Virus record (IMG/VR): IMGVR_UViG_3300008516_000235
Span: 1-44,016 of that record
Direction: 5' to 3' (one strand)
Length of the DNA: 44,016 nucleotides
Source of the DNA: a virus
This document shows positions 16,845-22,799 of the stretch, piece by piece (the stretch's first letter is position 1; each line of letters starts with the position of its first letter). A model generated the notes under the pieces. It did not search any database and was not told where the DNA came from. It saw only the letters and a program-made list of their open reading frames with translations. Made by a program: the position numbers and the translations under genes.

Positions 16845-16874
16845 AAGGGCGGGGTGAGCCAGCGCCCCGCCCTT
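16845..16874 (+). terminator. 10-bp perfect hairpin after the secreted-protein gene
   Basis: AAGGGCGGGG and CCCCGCCCTT pair perfectly around a 10-base loop, 15 bases after the stop codon. No T-run follows on the + strand, so it is not a standard intrinsic terminator. It may stabilise the 3' end of the message. Confidence 0.45.
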
Positions 16875-16893
16875 GGTAGGGTAAGGGGGCGAC

Positions 16894-16995
16894 GTGAAGA
16901 GACAAGTAGCTAGTCACTACAGCCGTTTGGAAGGCGGCTGCGTTTTGATGGGGGCATTGCTTGGCGGTGCCCCCTTTGCATTTGAGGAGGCGTGA
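16894..16995 (+). CDS. Possible 33-residue peptide
   Basis: GTG 16894 follows a GGGGGCGAC ribosome-binding context also used by other genes here. The peptide is MKRQVASHYSRLEGG followed by a hydrophobic tail. Its stop overlaps the ATG of the next gene (TGATG). Against it, the interval is packed with hairpins, including 16950..16974, so it may be a regulatory leader rather than a gene. Confidence 0.35.
   Translation: MKRQVASHYSRLEGGCVLMGALLGGAPFAFEEA
16950..16974 (+). terminator. G/C-run hairpin before the 16995 gene
   Basis: GGGGGCA and TGCCCCC form a 7-bp stem around 11 bases, followed by TTTGCATTT. A further hairpin, CAGCCG/CGGCTG, lies just upstream at about 16920..16940. Together they could terminate or attenuate transcription ahead of the 16995 gene. 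Confidence 0.4.
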
Positions 16996-17456
16996 TGAGA
17001 GCAGAGCTAAGTGAAGCAATAGCACGAACGGTTTCAGCGGCAGCTCATAGGGAGCTGTTGAATGCCCTGAATGTCCCCGATGATGCCTGGCTCGGTTTGC
17101 TTGGGGTTCGGGTATCTGACGAATGGGTGCTTGCGGCTGCAGGGAAGTCCTTTGCCGAGGCCGAAAGAGATTCTTACCTCGCTGCGTTGGAATTGCCGCG
17201 CGACTTTGTCGAGATTGCTCCAGACAAGCGGCAGCGGATCAGGATCGGCGGCTGTAATGTTGCCCGAGAGGTCATCTTTCCCAGCGGAATCACGGGGGTT
17301 GTATACGCCGTCGGCGTATACGCTGCAGCGAGGGGTGGTGAGTTGCGGATGTTTTCAACGGATAGCTCCTCCTGGCCAATCTCCTTGTCTGTTGAGGATC
17401 AATTCCGTCTTTACATGAATTGGATGCAGTGGCTGATGATGAAGTCGCCGCGTTGA
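16995..17456 (+). CDS. Hypothetical protein, 153 residues
   Basis: The start is ATG 16995 with GAGGAGG upstream. The N-terminal 80 residues are helical (LSEAIARTVSAAAHRELL; AEAERDSYLAALELP). The second half is beta-rich. No signal peptide is present, unlike the neighbours. Inside the gene, 17301..17321 is a perfect 9-bp inverted repeat with a 3-base loop, which encodes VYAVGVYA. I recognise no family. Confidence 0.6.
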   Translation: MRAELSEAIARTVSAAAHRELLNALNVPDDAWLGLLGVRVSDEWVLAAAGKSFAEAERDSYLAALELPRDFVEIAPDKRQRIRIGGCNVAREVIFPSGITGVVYAVGVYAAARGGELRMFSTDSSSWPISLSVEDQFRLYMNWMQWLMMKSPR

Positions 17457-17483
17457 TGGCCGAGGACGCGTAGAGGGGGCATC

Positions 17484-18215
17484 ATGAAACGAGTAGCGAT
17501 TCTAGGGGTGGTCCTTCTGTTGGCCGCCCTCTCCGGGTGTATACAGCCTCGACTGCCTGAGTTCGTGGCTGAGGTTCGCATGGTTAGCGCCGAGGGGGTG
17601 CTGTACCTACCACTATGCAACGGAATGCCACTGTACTACGATGCGAACGTACAGGCGGGCGATCTGATTCTGTTCGATTGGTCAACCGGCGTGGATCAGT
17701 ATGGCAACCTTGTTGGTCTGGGTGACGATACGCGCTGGACGGTTCGTGAAGTACGGGCTCAATGCGCGGAGAAGATCGATGAAGATACGATATTCTGGCC
17801 AGCTGATGCGAAGCTGAATGAACGCGTATGGTTCCCTGGCTGGACAGCACCACTCGACGAAATCAACGGTCTGCCCTATCCGCCTTATCCGCTTGTTGGC
17901 TATCCGTACAGCCCGTGCCTTGATAGGCACGAATTCTTACCCGACATGCCGTCTCAGGTAGCAACGGTTGAGGTCTCTGCTCGAGCGGTGTGGATCGAGG
18001 TCGAGCTCATGCTTGAGCCGGGAGACTACACTGTTCTGTGGCCGGGCGAGATGATCGCCGAACCGATCACTGGGACAACCACGCACGAAATTAGCGAACC
18101 AGGCGAGATCATCGTGACCCAAGGTGGACAGGCGCAGACGTTCATCGTCTCCGAGGCGTGGTTCTGGATCAAGGCCGAGTTTGACGTGAACGTAGGGCCG
18201 ACAGGAGTCTGCTAG
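17484..18215 (+). CDS. Lipoprotein of unknown function
   Basis: The product has 243 residues. ATG 17484 is followed by MKRVAILGVVLLLAALSGC, a type II signal peptide with lipobox LSGC, so the mature protein starts with the lipid-modified Cys at residue 19. The mature part is acidic, with several Cys and a Pro/Tyr-rich tract (GLPYPPYPLVGYPYSP). The C-terminal 80 residues look like a beta-sandwich. It could be a surface-exclusion or conversion protein, or a spanin-like lysis protein, but no motif decides this. Its stop overlaps the next start. Confidence 0.7.
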   Translation: MKRVAILGVVLLLAALSGCIQPRLPEFVAEVRMVSAEGVLYLPLCNGMPLYYDANVQAGDLILFDWSTGVDQYGNLVGLGDDTRWTVREVRAQCAEKIDEDTIFWPADAKLNERVWFPGWTAPLDEINGLPYPPYPLVGYPYSPCLDRHEFLPDMPSQVATVEVSARAVWIEVELMLEPGDYTVLWPGEMIAEPITGTTTHEISEPGEIIVTQGGQAQTFIVSEAWFWIKAEFDVNVGPTGVC

Positions 18216-18718
18216 TGCTCTTGAAGTTGATCAATTGGTTCCGAAGACACCTCAAGCGCCATGACCCACTTCCAGAGCCCGGCCCAGATCGTTCAGAGTA
18301 CATGACGGCAGATCGGACACGCCAAGTGTTCCGAGACGCCTTGGAAGATCTGATAGCCAAGCAGTTCCGCGGCTTCGTCCCTTGGCTAGTGGACACGATC
18401 TACTATGCGCCCTCCGTGCAGTATGCTCGGCGGATCATTGCCAAGGAGCAGATTCACCGCAGGACGTACGCGAAGGATCGCTACGACTGCGACGATTTCG
18501 CGATCACTTTGAAGAACGCCTTCGTCGAGGATGCGTATCGGCATGGTGAACGGCGGGCGGCCCATCTATTCGGCATTGCCAAGGGTTTGCTTCCGGGGCC
18601 ACATCAGATGAATTGGATGATCAACGACGATGGGATCCTGCGCTTCGTTGAGCCACAGACGGGCGAGATCTTCCTGCCCGACAAGCGCATCATACAGATC
18701 TGGTGGGGAGAAGCATGA
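18215..18718 (+). CDS. Papain-like cysteine peptidase domain (agglutinin C-terminal type)
   Basis: The product has 167 residues from GTG 18215, overlapping the upstream stop. Motifs match the papain-like fold seen in the C-terminal domain of Marasmius agglutinin and in some phage proteins: DRYDCDDFAI with the presumed catalytic Cys near residue 91, then GPHQMNW with the candidate His near residue 129, and FVEPQTGEIF. Such domains are calcium-dependent peptidases in known members. There is no signal peptide. As no classical endolysin is visible in this genome, this is a candidate for peptidoglycan or host-protein cleavage. That function is inferred. Confidence 0.65.
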   Translation: MLLKLINWFRRHLKRHDPLPEPGPDRSEYMTADRTRQVFRDALEDLIAKQFRGFVPWLVDTIYYAPSVQYARRIIAKEQIHRRTYAKDRYDCDDFAITLKNAFVEDAYRHGERRAAHLFGIAKGLLPGPHQMNWMINDDGILRFVEPQTGEIFLPDKRIIQIWWGEA

Positions 18719-19497
18719 TCCGCGGCGCACTGATTGCCGACCTTCATGCTGGTCATGCACGAGCAACGACGCTGCCACCGTGGCAATGGCCAACCGTCGG
18801 TGGCACTGAGGAACGCAATCGCGCCGGCGAGATCCAACTGGAATCATGTGAGAAGCTCGAGGAGATCATCAAGGCCGAAAAGCCGTTTGACTTCGTTGTT
18901 GGTGCCGGCGACATGATTCACGGCCAAATGCGCGACGCGCTGATGACGACACATGATCGCGACGAACAAGTCCAACAGGCGGCCGCGATCGTCAAGATGT
19001 TTGGCGCCGGAGAGGTCTTGCTTGTAGCGGGGACGCCGCGACACACTGGCGACCTCGAGAAGTGGGAACGGGTACTTGCAGCAGAGGTCGACGCGAAGTT
19101 CGGCTCGCGGGTGTTCTTCGAAATCGATGGTGTGCGGTTTGTCGTGCGCCACAAAGTCGGCCGGTCAAGGATCCCGCATGGCAAGGCAACGCCGGTGATG
19201 CGCCAGGCTGTGTGGAATGAGATCAATGCTGCACGTGAGAAAGAGCCGAAGGCCGATGTCCTGCTTTTCGGTCATACCCACTATCACCTTGTTGTTGAGG
19301 TGCCAGAGTGGACGGCAATGACGTTGCCGGCCCTTTGCTGCCGCACTGAGTTCTCCGATGAACAGTCTGAGGGTGACGTGCATTGGGGCATAGTCGTTGT
19401 TGATATCGATGGCGGCCGAATCGTGGACCGACGGTCGCATACGATGACCATTCGATCGGACATTCCGGAGGTGATCCATCTGTGCCAGGGCAAGTAA
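18715..19497 (+). CDS. Calcineurin-like metallophosphoesterase
   Basis: The product has 260 residues. ATG 18715 overlaps the upstream stop (ATGA). Metal-binding motifs appear in order: LIADLHAG (D.H), GAGDMIHG (GD), VAGTPRHTG replacing the usual GNH[DE], and VLLFGHTHYH (GHTH). The G-T-P-x-H variant is one I recall in phage and archaeal members. Substrates in this superfamily range from nucleotides to DNA. The mix with late genes suggests a role in nucleic acid processing during late infection, but the substrate cannot be read from sequence. Confidence 0.85.
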   Translation: MIRGALIADLHAGHARATTLPPWQWPTVGGTEERNRAGEIQLESCEKLEEIIKAEKPFDFVVGAGDMIHGQMRDALMTTHDRDEQVQQAAAIVKMFGAGEVLLVAGTPRHTGDLEKWERVLAAEVDAKFGSRVFFEIDGVRFVVRHKVGRSRIPHGKATPVMRQAVWNEINAAREKEPKADVLLFGHTHYHLVVEVPEWTAMTLPALCCRTEFSDEQSEGDVHWGIVVVDIDGGRIVDRRSHTMTIRSDIPEVIHLCQGK

Positions 19498-19721
19498 ATC
19501 ACGGGGAGCTGGTGATCTCTGAACTTGAGGAGGCTATTCAGGCAAAGGGTGCTAGCATATATCCGCCGGAAGTTGATGCTGTCCTCTTAGCCTATGGTGG
19601 ACGAGCGCCATGGCCTGCTATTCGCGCGTATATCAAGAAGGAATGTGATTTTGAGCGTTCCACTGATGCGTTGAGGAAGCATCTGTATACGCTGAAGGAG
19701 TGCCAGGCAGATCGTACCTAG
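19482..19721 (+). CDS. Small helical protein, possibly DNA-binding
   Basis: The product has 79 residues from GTG 19482, with CGGAGG upstream, overlapping the metallophosphoesterase gene by 16 bases. The order is helix (LVISELEEAIQAKG), loop, then two helices (WPAIRAYIKKECDF and STDALRKHLYTLKEC). That could be a helix-turn-helix, but there is no clear family match. It is the last gene of the late operon before a leftward gene. Confidence 0.55.
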   Translation: MPGQVNHGELVISELEEAIQAKGASIYPPEVDAVLLAYGGRAPWPAIRAYIKKECDFERSTDALRKHLYTLKECQADRT

Positions 19722-19810
19722 AATGAGGACGATCATACTCAAAACAGGAACAGAAGTGCATGAATCTGTACAGACTTGTGCATCGCGATGTTCGTGTCAC
19801 GCGAACGTGC

Positions 19811-19816
19811 TATGAT
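19811..19816 (+). promoter_or_regulatory. Extended -10 promoter with upstream inverted repeat
   Basis: TGC-TATGAT is a good extended -10 element, 8 bases ahead of the ATG at 19825. No canonical -35 is present at the right distance. Instead an inverted repeat, GTTCG-TGTCACG-CGAAC (about 19790..19806), lies where a regulator could bind. It would give a nearly leaderless message. Confidence 0.45.
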
Positions 19817-19824
19817 GGAAGGCT

Positions 19825-19956
19825 ATGCGTGTACGGCTTGAGATTGAGGAGGATGAACACGGCAAACGGTTGGTCTTGCGTGGCCCAGGCTGGACACAGC
19901 GCTGGTGGATCTGGTCGGTGGCGCGAGTGAAGGCGTGGTTGAGGAGGTGGCTGTGA
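19825..19956 (+). CDS. Small 43-residue protein facing the lipoprotein gene
   Basis: The product starts acidic (MRVRLEIEEDEHGKR) and ends with a Trp/Arg-rich helix (WWIWSVARVKAWLRRWL). Its stop ends exactly one base before the stop of the leftward gene, so the genes converge. A promoter-like element lies just upstream. The amphipathic Trp/Arg tail could associate with membranes. No family is recognised. Confidence 0.45.
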   Translation: MRVRLEIEEDEHGKRLVLRGPGWTQRWWIWSVARVKAWLRRWL

Positions 19957-20919
19957 TCAGTAGTAATCCTCGCGGACCACATCCGCAGGGCTGTTCTGCG
20001 CATACACGCAGTCAACGAGCTTGGCGCGGCATCCTGTTCCAACATGTACCGCTCCACCTGCAAAACGGCCACGCGCAGAGTTGCCGAGGAAGGTACATTC
20101 AGTTGCCTCAAGTAGCTGCGCTTCGGGCTGTAGCGGTTGCGTCATCCATGCTCGTACTAGGATGGCTCCGCCGCCGGCATTGGCACTGTTCCCCTGAAAG
20201 AGGCAGTCTACGAACTGCGGGAACGAATGCTCGCCAACAGCATAGACCCCGCCGCCTCCACAGGCTGCGCTATTCGATCGAATCTCGCAGCGCAGGAACG
20301 TGGCCGCGGAGTCGAGTGCGTAGATACCGCCACCGTAGCCGCCAACGGAGTTGCCTTCCACTACGCAGTCTTCAAGGTGAGGTGTAGCGTGGTCGAGAAC
20401 GAGCGCCGAATGTCCGTTGTCTCCGGTGATCCGTATGCCCGAAAGGGAGCCTGCTGTGTTGCGGTAGATGAGGGTCGTAAGCGTCGCGTTGGTGCCGACG
20501 ATGTCGAGGGCCTTGTCGAGAATAAGCGAACCGTGGGCACCAGAGAGGTAGATCGTGTCCCCCGGCTCGGCCGCTTGGACTGTGGCGTCAAGCGAAAGGA
20601 GACTCCGGTTTTCGGGGTTGACGTACCACTCCGCGCCAGCCTTTACCACAATCGCCGTCGAGCACGTGCCGTCAGCGGTATGCACGTTGAGGTTGACCGT
20701 GTATACGCCGCGTTCGGCATAGGCGTGGTCGACCGTCTCGCCCGCGGTGCGTGTTCCGTCGCCGAAGTCCCAGCGGCACAGACCGTCAGGCGAACCGGTG
20801 AAGCGGAACTCAGCCGACGAGATCTGAGCACAGTCGATGTGCGCGAGCGGGGGGATCACGGTACAGGCTGCGAGGAGAAGCAACGAACCGAGAGTCGCCA
20901 GTGTTCGGAGCGCTTTCAT
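19957..20919 (-). CDS. Lipoprotein with PKD and right-handed beta-helix regions
   Basis: The product has 320 residues. ATG at 20919 is preferred over a GTG two codons upstream. A lipoprotein signal peptide ends in LLLAAC. Residues about 35 to 90 are PKD-like: CRWDFGDGTRTAGETVDHAYAERG. Residues about 110 to 310 are a beta-helix of the kind with repeated GGGI/GGAI turns (GGYGGGIYALDS, AACGGGGVYAVG, GGAVHVGTG). It is the only convincing leftward gene, has its own promoter, and lies between late and early regions. It is probably a host-surface protein expressed by the prophage (lysogenic conversion), but that role is inferred. Confidence 0.8.
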   Translation of the reverse strand: MKALRTLATLGSLLLLAACTVIPPLAHIDCAQISSAEFRFTGSPDGLCRWDFGDGTRTAGETVDHAYAERGVYTVNLNVHTADGTCSTAIVVKAGAEWYVNPENRSLLSLDATVQAAEPGDTIYLSGAHGSLILDKALDIVGTNATLTTLIYRNTAGSLSGIRITGDNGHSALVLDHATPHLEDCVVEGNSVGGYGGGIYALDSAATFLRCEIRSNSAACGGGGVYAVGEHSFPQFVDCLFQGNSANAGGGAILVRAWMTQPLQPEAQLLEATECTFLGNSARGRFAGGAVHVGTGCRAKLVDCVYAQNSPADVVREDYY

Positions 20920-20930
20920 TTGCACAGCCG

Positions 20931-20959
20931 AGGATACAGGGTCAGTGATGAGAATTCAA
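20931..20959 (-). promoter_or_regulatory. Leftward sigma70 promoter for the beta-helix lipoprotein
   Basis: On the minus strand TTGAAT (20959..20954) is followed after exactly 17 bases by TATCCT (20936..20931). The start codon lies 11 bases beyond the -10, so the message would have almost no leader and no ribosome-binding site is visible. Confidence 0.6.
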
Positions 20960-20988
20960 GGCCGCGCGGGACATTTGTCACTTTCCTC

Positions 20989-21017
20989 TTGATAGCGGCT
21001 CAGTATTGTGCTATCGT
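20989..21017 (+). promoter_or_regulatory. Rightward early promoter
   Basis: TTGATA at 20989, a 17-base spacer and TATCGT at 21012, with TG one base before the -10. It diverges from the leftward lipoprotein promoter and stands ahead of the whole early region. The sequence after it (GTGTCACGATGAAGGA) recurs before the two ribbon-helix-helix genes. Confidence 0.65.
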
Positions 21018-21052
21018 GGTGTCACGATGAAGGAGCACAAGGAGGCAAGACG

Positions 21053-21148
21053 ATGGCTGCGCGGATGACGCCCAAGCAGGTGAAGCGGATGGGCGAGCTG
21101 CGTGAGCAGGGGATGAGCTATCGGGCGATTGCGCAGGAGGTTGGGTAG
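21053..21148 (+). pseudogene. N-terminal helix-turn-helix remnant of an HNH-type nuclease gene
   Basis: A 31-residue reading frame after GGAGGCAAGACG encodes RMGELREQGMSYRAIAQEVG. It closely matches the N-terminal helix-turn-helix of the HNH gene at 22800 (EMRRRGMTYAAIAQILG) and then stops. The bases after it (AGCGAGTACGAAGAAGGAAGG) recur at the 3' end of the 22548 gene. It looks like a deletion remnant, although a tiny DNA-binding protein is possible. Confidence 0.5.
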
Positions 21149-21196
21149 CGAGTACGAAGAAGGAAGGCGATGAGCGCATTGAGGAGCAAGAATGAA

Positions 21197-21404
21197 CCAA
21201 GGTGGCTGCGGCGTGACAGCGCCGGGATGGAGTAGCGGGGGACGCAACATGCCCCTCGGAAGCCCGCGCGAGTACGTTCGGCTCAGTACGGACCCTGAGT
21301 CCTGTCAGACGAAATGGGGCAACGTTTTAAAGCTGAGGGACATGAGTCGCGCAATGGCTACCGCTTGTAGGAGCCGGTGGGGTGAATCCGGCCAGCCGCC
21401 TTGG
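21197..21404 (+). ncRNA. Structured RNA element, copy 1
   Basis: CCAAGGTGGCTG (21197..21208) pairs with CAGCCGCCTTGG (21393..21404) over 12 bp with one G-U pair. A small hairpin GGCG/CGCC (21210..21223) follows the 5' strand. A GCCGG/CCGGC hairpin (21373..21392) abuts the 3' strand. The middle is about 150 bases of further potential structure. It ends just before AAGGAGGT and the ATG of the 21423 gene. Two shorter elements of the same plan lie at 21771 and 26372. A long reading frame does not explain it. Its role (leader, cis-regulator or mobile RNA) is unknown. Confidence 0.6.
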
Positions 21405-21422
21405 ATCTAAGGAGGTAGGACG

Positions 21423-21635
21423 ATGAGCGAGACGAAATGGCACCGAATCTGCGCGGGGCTGTACAAGATCGGCGACGTTACTGTTGACAGGCAATGGTAC
21501 CGTGGCTATCAGTGCGATATGTGGCACGTAATCGTGGATGGACGGTTTGTAGAGATGCACGCATATCTCCGCGACGCAAAAGCTGCTGCAATCACTCTCG
21601 TCAAGGCCCGAGGAGAGAAGGTAGTGTCACGATGA
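21423..21635 (+). CDS. Small phage protein, LVKARGE-type, copy A
   Basis: The product has 70 residues from ATG 21423, with AAGGAGGT upstream. The pattern WHRICAGLYKIGDVTV ... WHVIVDGRFVEMHAYLRDAKAAAI is typical of small phage proteins with a single alpha/beta domain, of unknown function. It ends LVKARGEKV, an ending shared at DNA level with the gene at 21911. It is the second part of a duplicated module: RNA element, this gene, ribbon-helix-helix gene. Confidence 0.65.
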   Translation: MSETKWHRICAGLYKIGDVTVDRQWYRGYQCDMWHVIVDGRFVEMHAYLRDAKAAAITLVKARGEKVVSR

Positions 21636-21769
21636 AGGAACGAACGACAGTGATGATCCCCAAAGAGCTACACCGGCAGGCGAAGATTAGAGCCGCGACG
21701 AAGGGGATCGACCTGTATACGCTGATCGAGGATGCAGTTCGGGCATACCTGGAGGAGGACAAGGAATGA
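21632..21769 (+). CDS. Ribbon-helix-helix DNA-binding protein, copy A
   Basis: The product has 45 residues. The start is ATG 21632; a longer reading in the same frame is an artefact inside the previous gene. TTVMIPKELHRQAKIRAA is the beta strand and first helix, and LYTLIEDAVRAYLEE the second helix, of the CopG/Arc type. Such proteins dimerise and bind DNA, often as phage repressors or antitoxins. A nearly identical copy is at 22411. No toxin partner is evident next to it. Confidence 0.8.
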   Translation: MKERTTVMIPKELHRQAKIRAATKGIDLYTLIEDAVRAYLEEDKE

Positions 21770-21770
21770 A

Positions 21771-21890
21771 CCAAGGCGGCTGCAGCGTGGAAAGCAGACA
21801 CGCGGGGTCCGAAACGCGCGGGAACAGGCCAGGTAATCAGAGGGGACCTGCTGGCCAATCGCCGGAGTAGCGCCCGGCCAGCCGCCTTGG
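21771..21890 (+). ncRNA. Structured RNA element, copy 2
   Basis: CCAAGGCGGCTG (21771..21782) pairs perfectly with CAGCCGCCTTGG (21879..21890). Inside are hairpins GCGTG/CACGC (21785..21803), an AGGT/ACCT-centred hairpin, and GCCGG/CCGGC (21861..21878) abutting the 3' strand. Compared with copy 1, a G-U pair of the closing stem becomes G-C, so pairing is kept while sequence changes. It begins at the stop of the first ribbon-helix-helix gene and ends ahead of GAGGAGGT and the 21911 start. Confidence 0.65.
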
Positions 21891-21910
21891 ATCTCTGAGG
21901 AGGTAGGACG

Positions 21911-22189
21911 ATGAACAATCTCTCAACGAGCGGCATTGTAATCCATACACGAAGTGATGATCTCAATGCCGTGAAGTTCAACCATCCAGACGGTCGTTGC
22001 ATTGAGACGACGTGGGCCAAAGTGTTCACTGTCGAGGAGATGTACAAGGTGCTGGAGAAGATGCTGGCGTCGCCGAACAACGAGTGTGTGCGGACAGAGG
22101 CGAACAATGCTCTCGTCAAGGCCCGAGGAGAGCGGGTCCGCCGTCCGCGACCTTGGCTGTTCCATCGAAGAGCTGAAAGCCCGCCTTGA
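21911..22189 (+). CDS. Small phage protein, LVKARGE-type, copy B, 3' end disrupted
   Basis: The product has 92 residues from ATG 21911, with GAGGAGGT upstream. The N-terminal part (IVIHTRSDDLNAVKFNH) differs from copy A. The end ALVKARGER and its DNA match the end of copy A. After that the reading frame runs into an inserted HNH nuclease fragment in another frame, which adds about 18 foreign residues (RRPRPWLFHRR...). It is probably still expressed up to the junction. The function is unknown. Confidence 0.55.
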   Translation: MNNLSTSGIVIHTRSDDLNAVKFNHPDGRCIETTWAKVFTVEEMYKVLEKMLASPNNECVRTEANNALVKARGERVRRPRPWLFHRRAESPP

Positions 22190-22403
22190 AGCCCAGTTTG
22201 AGCCAGGCATGTCCTGGGACAACTGGACGAAAGACGGCTGGCACATCGATCACATCATCCCGCTCGCTGCGTTCGACCTCACGGACCGCGAACAGGTCAA
22301 GCAGGCGTGCCACTACACGAACCTTCGGCCGATGTGGGCGGAAGAGAATCTAAGCAAAGGCGCGAAGATGCCGGAAGAAATCGGCGTCTTGGTCCCGGCA
22401 TGA
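22134..22403 (+). pseudogene. HNH endonuclease, C-terminal fragment
   Basis: The frame reads SAVRDLGCSIEELKARLEAQ, then PGMSWDNW, HIDHIIPLAAFDLTDREQ, and CHYTNLRPMWAEENLSKGAK. This is the C-terminal half of a well-known phage HNH endonuclease type with the catalytic H-I-D-H. The N-terminal zinc-binding part is absent and no start codon with a ribosome-binding site precedes it. It lies exactly where the duplicated module would otherwise join LVKARGE to the ribbon-helix-helix gene, so it marks an insertion and later decay. Confidence 0.7.
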
Positions 22404-22410
22404 GGTCACG

Positions 22411-22551
22411 ATGAAGGAACGAACGACAGTGATGATCCCCAAAGAGCTACACCGGCTGGCGAAGATTAGAGCCGCGACAAAGGGGATCGACCTGTATACG
22501 CTGATCGAGGATGCAGTTCGGGCATACCTGGAGGAGGAGGGGCGAGAATGA
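22411..22551 (+). CDS. Ribbon-helix-helix DNA-binding protein, copy B
   Basis: The product has 46 residues, almost identical to copy A at 21632. The only change in the first 40 residues is Q to L in ELHRLAK; the last few residues also differ. The DNA is almost unchanged too, including the upstream GTCACGATGAAGGA, so the duplication is recent. It likely binds the same operator as copy A. Its stop overlaps the start of the next gene (ATGA). Confidence 0.78.
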   Translation: MKERTTVMIPKELHRLAKIRAATKGIDLYTLIEDAVRAYLEEEGRE

Positions 22552-22727
22552 GTCGAATCTATTGTGAGGATTGCTTCTACTGGGCCGGGATACGGGTAGG
22601 GAATCATCTATGTACGAATCCGAACAAGGATGAGGATACAATGACACGGGGCGAGGATAGCTGCTATCAGGGCAAGCTGGCAGATGGCAGGGAAAAGTAC
22701 ACAAGCGAGTACGAAGAAGGAAGGTAG
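22548..22727 (+). CDS. Small Cys-containing protein
   Basis: The product has 59 residues. CEDCFYW near the start, then HLCTN and DSCYQG, give four Cys that could bind one zinc ion or iron-sulphur cluster. The 3' end carries the sequence AGCGAGTACGAAGAAGGAAGG, which also occurs at 21147 after the HTH remnant. It is probably a small phage zinc-binding protein of unknown role. Confidence 0.6.
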   Translation: MSRIYCEDCFYWAGIRVGNHLCTNPNKDEDTMTRGEDSCYQGKLADGREKYTSEYEEGR

Positions 22728-22761
22728 GACGATGAGCGAGACTGACGTGACGAATGTCCTC

Positions 22762-22790
22762 TTGACAATGCGCAATGTTGGCGCTATAGT
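22762..22790 (+). promoter_or_regulatory. Consensus promoter for the HNH nuclease gene
   Basis: TTGACA at 22762, a 17-base spacer and TATAGT at 22785. The ATG at 22800 lies 9 bases after the -10, so transcription would begin at or just before the start codon and the message would be nearly leaderless. No ribosome-binding site is visible. Confidence 0.7.
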
Positions 22791-22799
22791 TGACTCATA

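Noticed and set aside
20227-21030. A 267-codon + strand frame opposite the beta-helix lipoprotein gene
   Set aside because: The minus strand encodes a lipobox, PKD motif and beta-helix repeats with a good promoter. The + strand product has shadow-like composition.
21276-21325. CTGA...GAAA segments in RNA copy 1 reminiscent of a hammerhead ribozyme core
   Set aside because: The required CUGANGA core is absent (CTGAGTC instead), and the other two copies lack the motif in equivalent places.
21632-22551. Toxin-antitoxin pairs formed by the two RHH genes
   Set aside because: RHH proteins are often antitoxins, but no toxin-like gene overlaps either copy. The neighbours are the LVKARGE-type protein and a small Cys protein.
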